From Sanderia malayensis (taxonomy: Eukaryota > Cnidaria > Scyphozoa > Semaeostomeae > Pelagiidae), in contig RQOL01000686.1 in the NCBI GenBank assembly GCA_013076295.1, forward strand, positions 1-64,000: a stretch of DNA of 64,000 bases, read 5' to 3'. The position numbers and the translations under genes are program-made. Below the pieces are notes generated by a model that was not told the DNA's origin, did not search any database, and worked only from the letters and a program-made list of their open reading frames with translations. Below, one piece after another: positions 1-8,510 of this stretch; positions within the stretch are counted from its first letter, which is position 1, and each line of letters opens with the position of its first letter.

Positions 1-1
1 T

Positions 2-178
2 GACGAGTTTGCTAGTCACAGTTTCAGACGGGGGGCTGCGACGGCGGCCGCCGCGGCCAACATGCCCCACTGGCGTATCCAGACTCTGGGTAGGTGGTCA
101 TCCGACTGCTTCAAGCGATACATTGAGCTTCCGATTTTGCAGCTACACGCTGCGTCCAAACAACTTACTGGTTCCTGA
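2..178 (+). CDS. Tyrosine recombinase C-terminus (partial, DIRS/Ngaro type)
   Basis: The frame opens at the window edge and runs 58 codons to TGA at 176-178. It contains the box HSFRRGAAT (the HxxR of tyrosine recombinases), then the stretch TLGRWSSDCFKRYIELP, where the Tyr of RYI fits the nucleophile. Family knowledge: this GHSFRxGAAT...LGRWSSxxYxxYI pattern is typical of recombinases in DIRS-like and Ngaro retrotransposons and Cryptons. These enzymes integrate a circular DNA copy without a DDE integrase. An alanine run lies between the two boxes. Only the last part of the enzyme is in the window, so its N-terminal half and any RT/RNase H ORF lie off the left edge. The repeat structure downstream supports Ngaro (see the element entry). 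A bacterial XerD-like origin is unlikely given the context. Confidence 0.75.
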   Translation, partial: DEFASHSFRRGAATAAAAANMPHWRIQTLGRWSSDCFKRYIELPILQLHAASKQLTGS

Positions 179-339
179 ATTATAGTTCATCTTATATATT
201 TCAATTACAATTCTACTTTGCTTACACTAACACGTATACGACAGACAATGTGCGATACTATTCATAATGCTATGAAAAAAAAAAATTTACGTTATTCTCT
301 GTACTCGTTTTTATGGGCAATCGCTGGACGCAATTTGTG

Positions 340-841
340 GGCAAAAGTGCAAACACTTCATATCACAAAAACTCGGAATAGCACATCAATAAACAATTAA
401 CGGACAGCGTCCGTAAATTCGCACCCTATGTTAAACAAAACGGACAGCGTCCGTAAATTCCGAGTCAGGGACAGCGTCCCTAATTTCCAAGTCAGGGACA
501 GCGTCCCTAAATTCCGAGTCAGGAACAGCGTCCCTAAATTCCGAGTCAGGGACAGCGTCCCTAAATTCCGAGTCAGGGACAGCGTCCCTGCCCCTCCGCT
601 CGCACTTCGTTCCTTGCAAATGCGTTTCCTACACCGCCCACAATATCGTAATTAACTGTTTTAATTTATGTATAACATCATTGATATATTTACGTATTAT
701 TACCTAACAATTATGTTGTAAATTATGATGATGATGAAGATGACTATGTTGTAAATTATGATTATGATGATGATTATGATGACTCAAAGCATATCGCAAT
801 GGTTTGTTCTTGCGATTCTCTGCGGTAGGAGTGAATAATTA
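340..841 (+). repeat. Direct repeat copy 1 (putative B1)
   Basis: This is the first copy of the long direct repeat. It begins GGCAAAAGTGCAAACACTTC and ends GGTAGGAGTGAATAATTA. It includes the 27-bp tandem array and a TGATGA-rich microsatellite near 723-783. Apart from the array length, the match with 1371-1818 appears nearly perfect by eye, which implies recent origin. Confidence 0.85.
400..592 (+). repeat. 27-bp minisatellite (array 1)
   Basis: A 27-bp unit of the form GGGACAGCGTCCC + TAAATTCCGAGTCA is repeated about six times, with a divergent first pair starting CGGACAGCGTCCG. Each unit has a small hairpin core (GGGAC-AGC-GTCCC). Because 27 is divisible by 3, the array stays open in several frames and encodes a 9-residue repeat, which I regard as an artefact rather than a protein. 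Confidence 0.9.
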
Positions 842-1370
842 AATGTTAGTTAATACATGAAATTTATTAACTTTAGTTAATTAGGCACGGATTTTTCATA
901 TTGCGTGACTGTTTTTTAATGCTAATCAACAACCAAAATTAACAGGGCCACACCAAGGGTGCGTTGATTACTTGACACATGCAAGGTATTTTAATCTGGC
1001 ACCAATCGTAAAATATCACGCATAGCGATGCTGCCTGTATCTAATCTCAGCTTGATGAAAGTGACAAGCACAATAAACCAATCAGAGCTCCCAACACAGC
1101 AGGCTAACCAGCGACAAGCCAATCAAATTAAGCGAATCACCACGCAAAATACTCCCTTTATAAGACAATGCAAAGCCCTCAAAGGGCAACAATTTACAAA
1201 CAAAGCAACATATACATAGTTGCCAAGCAAATCAAGGAAACAAAAATTTACCCGCCCACCTCCCTATCCACCGATAGAGGCATATCCAAGGTTCTACGAG
1301 CTACCTCTCACGAACCACCTGATTAATTGAAAGTCGCAATGCATCTGAGACGCCAAACTTTGCAGGAACT
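842..1370 (+). other. Spacer between the direct repeats (putative A2)
   Basis: Unique 529-bp stretch between the two direct repeats, with no convincing ORF. Under the Ngaro reading it should be identical to the A1 terminus at the 5' end of the element, outside the window. Confidence 0.4.
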
Positions 1371-1818
1371 GGCAAAAGTGCAAACACTTCATATCACAAA
1401 AACTCGGAATAGCACATCAATAAACAATTAACGGACAGCGTCCGTAAATTCGCACCCTATGTTAAACAAAACGGACAGCGTCCGTAAATTCCGAGTCAGG
1501 GACAGCGTCCCTAATTTCCAAGTCAGGGACAGCGTCCCTAAATTCCGAGTCAGGGACAGCGTCCCTGCCCCTCCGCTCGCACTTCGTTCCTTGCAAATGC
1601 GTTTCCTACACCGCCCACAATATCGTAATTAACTGTTTTAATTTATGTATAACATCATTGATATATTTACGTATTATTACCTAACAATTATGTTGTAAAT
1701 TATGATGATGATGAAGATGACTATGTTGTAAATTATGATTATGATGATGATTATGATGACTCAAAGCATATCGCAATGGTTTGTTCTTGCGATTCTCTGC
1801 GGTAGGAGTGAATAATTA
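1371..1818 (+). repeat. Direct repeat copy 2 (putative B2)
   Basis: Second copy of the long direct repeat. Its minisatellite (about 1431-1567) has two fewer 27-bp units than copy 1. Its right edge at 1818 abuts sequence found inside the TACACG-family inverted-repeat element (compare 63410-63730), so this edge looks like the insertion junction. Confidence 0.85.
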
Positions 1819-2149
1819 AGTTCTAAAAGTTTCTTAAAAGCTTCTTAATTTAATGAAAAAAGTTAGTGAAAAGGAAGAAAAAAACATGGATATAGCGAAA
1901 TATTTTAGTATTATAACAAAGAAAAATCATCAATGCGAAAGATCGTCATGTGGAGCCGACAATGTTATGCTTTGCACATAAAACATACTTACTGTAGTTG
2001 ACATTTGTTGAATCTGTAAAGGAAAAACGTGCTTCCGAAATTTCTAATGTTTCTTAAATATTTCCTTGTAGTTCTAAAAGTTTCTTAAATTTTAGGGCGT
2101 CTAGATCTAGGTTTCTTATAAACCAGTTTCTTATAAAAAAAACGTGTAT
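1819..2149 (+). mobile_element. TACACG-family TIR element, right part (interrupted)
   Basis: This sequence matches the interior and right end of the complete copy at 63335-63730, including the box GTGGAGCCGACAATGTTATG and the terminus TTTCTTATAAAAAAAACGTG followed by TA. The left terminus is absent because the Ngaro-like repeat occupies that side. Part of the element serves as the 3' end of the minus-strand ORF 2054-2437. Confidence 0.7.
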
Positions 2150-2437
2150 CTGCACCTCATTCAACGTTCTCTTATCTTTCTTCTGCTTCAACCTTAATTC
2201 GTTTAAATCACCATCAAGTTTTTTCTGCTCGTCTAATATTTCTCCAATTAATTCTGAATTATTCCCGACTTCTTTATCTTCTTTTTGCAATTCTTTTTTT
2301 ACATTAGTCACTCCAAATGCAATTTGACTGGCGGCTTCCACATCCCTTTGCCATTCTAAATTTTTTATCTGTGCGTTCAAATTACGCATTTTATCTTCAT
2401 GCGTTAACATTAACAAATCCCCATTTTGAAACGCCAT
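2054..2437 (-). CDS. Coiled-coil ORF of unknown function
   Basis: This 127-codon ORF starts at an ATG in good context (AAAATGGCG at 2437) and is rich in Lys, Glu and Leu. Residues ~12-95 have heptad-like spacing, suggesting a coiled coil. From about residue 96 the frame runs into the TACACG-family mobile element, so the C-terminus is transposon-derived and may not be the native end. It lies just downstream of, and in the same direction as, the Fic-domain ORF (stop at 2511). Both may be pieces of one decayed gene or element. I recognise no family. Confidence 0.25.
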   Translation of the reverse strand: MAFQNGDLLMLTHEDKMRNLNAQIKNLEWQRDVEAASQIAFGVTNVKKELQKEDKEVGNNSELIGEILDEQKKLDGDLNELRLKQKKDKRTLNEVQIHVFFIRNWFIRNLDLDALKFKKLLELQGNI

Positions 2438-2510
2438 TTTTGTTCATACACATATCTAGTTATTTCTTTTAAGCTTTTTTATTCATCTTTTTTACAAAAC
2501 ACATCAGTTT

Positions 2511-3008
2511 TTATTCAGTCATTAACATTTCATCTTTTCGCATTTCTCTTTGTAAATTTATACATCTCTCAATAAATTCTTGTTGATTTGTCCATATTTT
2601 TATTTCATTCGTCAAATGATAATACAATAATTTGCCAAGTCTCCCATTTTCATCCGCAAACGGATGAATCCATAAAAACCAAGCTATAAATTCCCACGCA
2701 CTCACATTACATTGTTTCATAATCAATTTTTCCATCTCTCTTTCAATTCTATCTGGATGACAATAATTATATATCTGGCCTTTATATGTACTACATCTAC
2801 ATTTTTTTGAAAACATCGACACATTTTCTGTTTCCATTAAATATGAATGTGCTTCTTTTATCATTTCTACATCTATCCAACTTGAATAACTTCGACACGT
2901 TTTCAAATATATGAAGGCACTTTTCAAATCTGATATTTCATTCTCCGTTATAGATATACTCCACAACATTTGCTCTTCGGAATCTTTTATAACAATTTCC
3001 GATTTCAT
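2511..3008 (-). pseudogene. Fic-domain sequence (probable decayed gene)
   Basis: A 165-codon ORF contains HPFADENGRLGK at about residues 114-125, with a helical neighbourhood (WEFIAWFLWI before, KLLYYHL after) typical of Fic domains. Fic enzymes transfer AMP or related groups to hydroxyl side chains of target proteins, using the motif HxFx(D/E)GNGR. Here the residue after Asp is Glu instead of Gly, which alters the phosphate-binding loop, so activity is doubtful. Upstream on the same strand (3008 to ~3236) further protein-like segments appear but shift frame more than once and contain stops (for example a TAA near 3152). I therefore read the locus as a 5'-broken copy. A multi-exon gene with unseen introns is possible. 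Confidence 0.55.
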
Positions 3009-3146
3009 CTACTATATTATGCATTCGTTCTTCAAAATCACAATCAAATCCGCGCTTATGAAAATCTCTCTTCAACTCATAAACTTTACACAAATTTTCT
3101 TGTGTATCCGCTCTTATTTTCAAAAATATACTGGGTAAAACTATCA

Positions 3147-3522
3147 ACTTGTCTTAATAATGCTCTATTTGCAGCGGCTGATTTTTACATAATTTCTCTA
3201 CTCTCTCCGCCAGGCTATCTGTTTCATCAAATTTAATATCCGTTTTCGCGTCTTTTTTCTTTTCCTTTTACATTTTACACAATTTTTCTGGTTTATATAC
3301 TTTCAATTTATATCAAAATCTTTTTTTCTTTAAAATAATCTTACGCATCTGGAAAAACCAAATGCCCTCTGCCAATAAATTAATCCGACACCACCGCAAA
3401 GCTTAAGCCCCTAACATTCCAACCCACCAATTACTTAAACATTTAACAACCCGCGGCTTTTCCTTAAACATTTAAAAAACCGCACCGCGCTTAACTATTA
3501 AAGATTTACATATGATCGTTAG
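3147..3522. other. Intergenic stretch between Fic remnant and TPR-like ORF
   Basis: Holds out-of-frame remnants of the upstream part of the Fic locus (to about 3240), then AT-rich sequence with no recognised feature. An AG at 3521-3522, directly before the open frame, could be a splice acceptor for the next gene. Confidence 0.4.
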
Positions 3523-5271
3523 CCTATATATACTACTCGTGATGCCCTTCAAATTGCTTTGGATGTGTTCGGAAAGCATCCGTTTACATTCGATTGCCAC
3601 GTTCAAATTGCAAATTGTTACTGGACATTTGAGCTGTTCGAAAAAGCAAATAAATGCTTCGAGTCAGCAAAATTTTTTGCCGAAAATATGAACATGCAAG
3701 ATGTTAAACAATATGCAGGCTATCTTCTAGCCCATGGTCGTTGTCTCATTGATTCTAAAGTGAAAGAAAATGAACAACAGGGCGTTGCCTTGCTTGAGCA
3801 GTCTCTTGAAACGTGTGACGATACTCATAGCGAGTTTTTTGCTAGTGCCATTACTGTTTTGATGCGTGGTGATGCAACTTACTACAAGAGAAAACTGCTA
3901 CCTTATTTTTACGATTTGGAAGACCCATCTGGAAACATTTGCAACTCTTTGACAGGATGTGTCATGTTTAGTGAGGACATTAGCGAATTACTCAGGGCAA
4001 GCTCTTTTCTTGGAAAAATTTTGGAGAAAAACAAGGTATGGTCAAAGAAATGTTTTGAGCAGATGAAAGCGCTGTTGGAATGGAACAACATGATATTGGA
4101 TCATCCTGATGTTTTAAACGATCCAGTCAAAGCGGAGGCTAACAAAGAAAGAGTAATGTCTCTTGCTAAAGAAGCTCTGAGTAATTGCAACTTTCCATCA
4201 ATTTGGGCGTACATTGTAATTGTTCTCTGCTGCTATGATGTAAAATATTATGAATATGTTTTACCCTACTTTAAGAAACAAACACAACCACGTAAAGAGT
4301 TATTTGTTCTTATCAAAGAAAAATTCATCATTAAAATGAATGCAGCCTATTGTGAAAATGATGGAGACAATATTGAAAGATCTTCCACCAAAGCTGTTAA
4401 CGAAATGCAAGAAGCAATTACCCACTTAGAGCATATCATTAAAGGCATTGATGGCCGAAGAAGATCATTTTGTATACAGTCATTATATTTTTGGAACAAA
4501 CTAATTGCGGAAACGACGTTGGCCAAGGACAGAGAACAGTTTGCAAAAAAAGCTCTAGATTATATGGAGCAGGGAGCAGTTGAACCATACGCAAACAAAA
4601 TTGAAAATTTGAAGAAAATTCAAAATCGTACTACGCTAATGGTCCAAGCAGATAAACTGCTAGAGATGTTAAAAGTCCGAAAAGTTTTATTGAAAATGAT
4701 TTCCAGAATGAAGATTCCGAAAAACCAGAGAGATAATCTTGAGAAAGACTATTGGAGGTTACTTGGTGACTCTATGAAAAGTACTAACCTCCATGTCAAA
4801 GTTAACATAATCAAAGATGCTTTTGAAGTTTCAGGCATGTCAATCCAGACGTATCCACGGTATTTGGAGGTATTGTTTCAACTTTTATCTTCGGCAGAAA
4901 GTGGAGTGTGTGAATGGCAATGCGAAGTATTTATTAAATACTTACCAAAGCTTTTGAGCTTTGACGGATTTGACCAAACCCATCTGCATCCAGGAGTTGC
5001 TATTGGCCAAAGATTCCTCACCCACCTAAGTGACAATAATAGACGTCACTTTAAAAGCGAAAGAATGGTGCAGTTCGAAATTCTTTACATAATGGCAATA
5101 TGTACAGAAGGAAGACTTGATGTCAGTGAAAGAATAATCAATGCTGAATCTGCGAGATCGCTATTTGAGAGGGTTAAGGATAACGATGGATTGCAGGACA
5201 AGATGACGAAGCTAACAGATTTTGTGGCAAACAATATTCCCATCCATTCCGTTACCATAGATGATGAATGA
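3523..5271 (+). CDS. Large helical, TPR-like protein (5' end unclear)
   Basis: A single open frame of 583 codons runs from just after an in-frame TAG (3520-3522) to TGA at 5269-5271. The first in-frame ATG is not until about 3687, well inside conserved-looking sequence, so either translation starts in an upstream exon spliced at TAG|CCT (3522/3523) or the copy is 5'-truncated. The start region (ALQIALDVF...HPFTFDCHVQIANCYW) and several later segments (ALLEQSLETC, AKEALSN, AITHLEHIIKG) look like tetratricopeptide-type helical pairs. No membrane segment or catalytic motif is seen. A 570-codon ORF uninterrupted by introns is unlike the neighbouring genes, which suggests a retrocopy or a large last exon. 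Function unknown. Confidence 0.6.
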   Translation, partial: PIYTTRDALQIALDVFGKHPFTFDCHVQIANCYWTFELFEKANKCFESAKFFAENMNMQDVKQYAGYLLAHGRCLIDSKVKENEQQGVALLEQSLETCDDTHSEFFASAITVLMRGDATYYKRKLLPYFYDLEDPSGNICNSLTGCVMFSEDISELLRASSFLGKILEKNKVWSKKCFEQMKALLEWNNMILDHPDVLNDPVKAEANKERVMSLAKEALSNCNFPSIWAYIVIVLCCYDVKYYEYVLPYFKKQTQPRKELFVLIKEKFIIKMNAAYCENDGDNIERSSTKAVNEMQEAITHLEHIIKGIDGRRRSFCIQSLYFWNKLIAETTLAKDREQFAKKALDYMEQGAVEPYANKIENLKKIQNRTTLMVQADKLLEMLKVRKVLLKMISRMKIPKNQRDNLEKDYWRLLGDSMKSTNLHVKVNIIKDAFEVSGMSIQTYPRYLEVLFQLLSSAESGVCEWQCEVFIKYLPKLLSFDGFDQTHLHPGVAIGQRFLTHLSDNNRRHFKSERMVQFEILYIMAICTEGRLDVSERIINAESARSLFERVKDNDGLQDKMTKLTDFVANNIPIHSVTIDDE

Positions 5272-5486
5272 CAGTGGTGCATGATCATTCAATATTACCC
5301 TCGGTTATACTGACTTTTGTTACATGTTTCGCGAGTGAGCTTGCAAGATTTAATGGGTTCAGATATTGATTCCCTATAAGCTTTTTTGTTTGATTGTTTT
5401 ATCATGCTTTGTTAATTTTACATAGTAGTCATATTAGACTGTAGAACCGTGAGTTAAAGTATAAATATAAGTATAGCTAAAAGTAA

Positions 5487-5492
5487 AATAAA
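5487..5492 (+). terminator. Candidate poly(A) signal AATAAA
   Basis: AATAAA (with overlapping AAAATAAAAT) lies 216 bases after the stop of the TPR-like ORF. This is a plausible 3' UTR length and supports transcription of that ORF. Confidence 0.4.
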
Positions 5493-6655
5493 ATAATCGA
5501 ATGAAGAACATCAATTTTGCCTGATCAATTTATTCTAATTTTGCAGAAAGGCAACCAGGTTTAATTTCATATCAAAAGTATGTTAGTTTCGTATTTGACG
5601 AATAAAAAAAGTTCATAAATATAATTAAAATTTCCCTCCTCGAATTGTTTTCGTAGATAATGTGAAAAACTTTGATAAATCAGTAGCAATTTGATTATGT
5701 AAAGCTTTAAATTACTTACATGCTTTTTTATATAATGCCGTCTGTTGTGAATGTAACGAAGCGACAACAGCAACAACTATTCTATTTTTTTATCCTGCAC
5801 TTTATAGCTGAATGGGATAATAGATCTAAGGTGACTTTGTAATTTTTTAATTTGAAAAATATTATGTTTTTATTTTTAGTTGCTTCAACTTTGTTTGTTA
5901 GATTTTATACAGTTATTTGCCTCTTTATATTAGGACAGATTCATTTTAAAAACCTTTTGATGGATTTTAGAGACTTTGATAGATTCACTAGAAGTACGTA
6001 AAGATTGAATTCCCTGTACATAACACACCGTGCGTGTAAATTAACGTTCGTATATTGGATAAAATTTTAGAAAACAACCACGTTTGAATTCTCACGAGTT
6101 ATCTGATGAAGCTAGAATGCAAAAAGACTTCATCACATCCGACCGAAGAAGTATTTTACACGTCTATTAGAATCCGGTGTCATAGGCGTTTCGGTAATCT
6201 CAGGCAAAACAGCCCGGGGGACAAAAATGCCTAACAAATTTCGTGTCATGCAAAAGTGTCCCCCATCTTGGACAGTCGAAGACCCATTGCAAGCTGCGAA
6301 TTTTTCCTCTGATTCTTTCGTTCCGTTTCGTTACTCCCAGACACAAACCTCTGAACCAACTGTCCGAGAATGCTGAAACTTGGCTCAAAGTTATCAGAAG
6401 GCTCGAATTAGTTGATTCGATAAAATCAAAGCCATATTTCACTGAGTTTCAAGTTTTGGAATTTGGCTGCAGGCTATTCATGATACATTGCTGACGTAAT
6501 TCACTTGTTGCGAACACTCCCAGACACCAATTTCTGAACCAACTGTCCTAGAAAGCTTATTCTGAACCAACATAATCGAAATTATTTGAAATTGATAGCT
6601 CCATCCATTCTCTGGATCAAAAATTTAGATATCATAGTAGATTTATTTATATAGA
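5493..6655. other. Gene-free region
   Basis: AT-rich sequence with only short ORFs. A short repeated phrase (CCCAGACAC..A..TCTGAACCAACTGTCC type, around 6337 and 6520) occurs twice, suggesting a degenerate small repeat. No gene supported. Confidence 0.5.
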
Positions 6656-6657
6656 TA

Positions 6658-7602
6658 CAGTCAACTTTGTCTAGTTCGAGCTCTATGGGTTAATCCAAAT
6701 TTGTACGAATTACAGAAAGTTCGAATTATATGACTTTTCATGAAGTGCCATATTTTACCCCTAGTTACCCCATACCTCCGTTTTATGGCCATAAACTATA
6801 TTTCTATGACCATTCTTTTGGATTAAAGGCATTTTAAGGAAGCAAAATGGTTTATTAATTATTATAATAGAAAACAAAAATATATCGATCAAATCACAAC
6901 GTAGAAAATTGTTGTGCAAAGCGTCCATTACTGCCTTTGTCTAAGTGCCCCACGATTTTGTCATCTTTGAGCACACCCACGGCATATTTATTCGTTGGGT
7001 TCTCTTGTTGTCTTTTAGCTTCTAAAGATTTATTAATTACAGGTCTTCATACACTTTGGTACACGTGATGACCTTTCACATGAGATAGAACGCTCCAATT
7101 TTTTGTAACAATAATTGGCAGTTCAGCATCGAAAGGAATTGAAACTTCGTTTGTTGGCCTTAATACCTCCTCTGCATCTTCAATGAACTTGACAGGCTTG
7201 GGTACCTTAGTTAGTGCCATTAATAAAGTTCTACTGATCGGATTTGACTTCTAGAAAGTGCCACGCTTAAACAGCGTTGTAAAAATCACTGTCTGGCATC
7301 CTGTACTAAGTCTCTGTAAGTCAATTTGCGTCAATTTGCCTATTGAGGCAAGCTTCAATGGGCTTGCCAGAGACCAGAGTAAAAATAAAAAGTTATGTAA
7401 TCAGGTAATTAACTAAAATTAGCGCAAAATTTGAATTACAGAGGGTATTTTTCTGACGGGACAAAAAAATGGTCGAATTGAATTACAAAAAGTTTGAATT
7501 ATAGAGGTTCGAATTGTTAGGAATTTTTGAAGGGACCACAGAATTTGGTTCGAATAAGTAAAAGTTCGAATTACACGAGTTCGAATTAGACAGAGTTGAC
7601 TG
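6658..7602. mobile_element. pogo/Tigger-like DNA element
   Basis: The element starts CAGTCAACTTTGTCTAGTTC and ends with the inverted counterpart (reverse complement CAGTCAACTCTGTCTAATTC). It is flanked by TA on both sides (6656-6657 and 7603-7604), as expected for the Tc1/mariner/pogo superfamily. The TIRs extend with repeated TTCGAATTA words. At ~945 bp it is too short for an intact transposase, and none is seen. It carries a different protein fragment on the minus strand (next entry). Confidence 0.75.
6900..7215 (-). pseudogene. HIRAN-like protein fragment inside the pogo-like element
   Basis: Read on the minus strand, the interior gives a broken frame with segments such as VSIPFDAELPI, LSHVKGHHVYQ and YAVGVLKDDKIVGHL. 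This resembles the HIRAN-type fold (xxRGxxxYxxxW...DxxAVAVxxxxxVGHLP) often found near mobile elements in cnidarian genomes. At least one stop interrupts it after HVYQSV. It is probably captured and dead. The family call is from pattern memory only. Confidence 0.4.
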
Positions 7603-7604
7603 TA

Positions 7605-8510
7605 TCTGCATACATAATTTTGTCCCAATGCCGACCCGAAGACATGATCAATATCATCGGATCGAGTAACCTTTAAACGTTTATAAGTCGCACTTGTCCA
7701 GTTTGGAACGTTTTGATGGTAGACATGGAGTTGTATTGCGTATATTAGGCCTAACCAGCAGTCACAAAGCTACCGTCTAGGTTAAAATTTAAATAATCGT
7801 AACAACAATATTTCCTGTATTAATAAGATATAATATATGAGAAGATAGAGATATAACAACAATTTGTGGCACTGAAGGTCAGGTAAGCAAATTTTTAAAT
7901 GCTTGTTAATCCAAAAATTAAGCAGGGTTAATGTTCGAAAGATAATTGCCTTATTGCGTGGCTGCCAATATATACTGTATCTTTTTTGCTAAGTCGGATA
8001 CTAGCTGCCATACACAGCTCATCAAAATACCGGTGAGACTTTGGGGCCCATTAGATTTGTCACCAATCAGTCTTGTGGGCTCGTTTTATCCAATCATTTA
8101 TTCGCTGGAGCTCATAGCAATAGCACAATTTCTCCCTCCCTCCTTGTTCGCCTCTATTTTTTTGAGTTATTTCATCTTTATTTTCGCAGTTTAACCATCC
8201 GGTTAAAGTGTACCTGGCGGAATTGTTTCGGAATCGGAATAACCGACGTAAATGCCTTCTCTGCCCAAGCAATCCGGGCCGGTAGGCTAACCGCCCAATT
8301 TCTTGAGATAACATTAATCAATTGTGATATAGAGAGCTCACATTTTAAATTAGCACGAAAAACTTTCCAAAAGCATGTTACTAAAAATACTTACACTCGC
8401 TTCTCACTTTGATGCTTTGGCTCTTGGTTTCGAGTGCTCACTGTTACTCGTGTCAGTGGAATTCGTTGCAATCAAAAGATTATCTGTGCAGTAGGTTAGT
8501 CCCCGATGTA
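7605..8510. other. Gene-free region
   Basis: No coding signal beyond short chance ORFs. I see no complete repeat or RNA gene here. Confidence 0.5.

Larger units (their letters stand above)
1..1818 (+). mobile_element. 3' end of a Ngaro-like retrotransposon (YR end + split direct repeats)
   Basis: After the recombinase stop, a ~500-bp block (340-841) recurs almost identically at 1371-1818, separated by a unique 529-bp stretch (842-1370). Ngaro-type elements end in B1-A2-B2, with A1 at the far 5' end. Recombinase, repeat, spacer, repeat is exactly that order, so I read 340-841 as B1, 842-1370 as A2 and 1371-1818 as B2. The two copies differ mainly by two 27-bp minisatellite units. A1 would be off-window. 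A simple segmental duplication beside a recombinase remnant is the alternative. Confidence 0.6.

Noticed and set aside
2..178. Bacterial or phage integrase contamination
   Set aside because: Eukaryotic retroelement repeat structure follows directly, and the sequence motif matches animal YR retroelements.
400..592. CRISPR-like look of the regularly spaced GGGACAGCGTCCC words
   Set aside because: Units are directly adjoining 27-bp tandem repeats with no variable spacers, in an animal genome; it is a minisatellite.
428..655. ORFs with a 9-residue repeat on both strands
   Set aside because: They arise only because the repeat unit is a multiple of three; no start context or domain.
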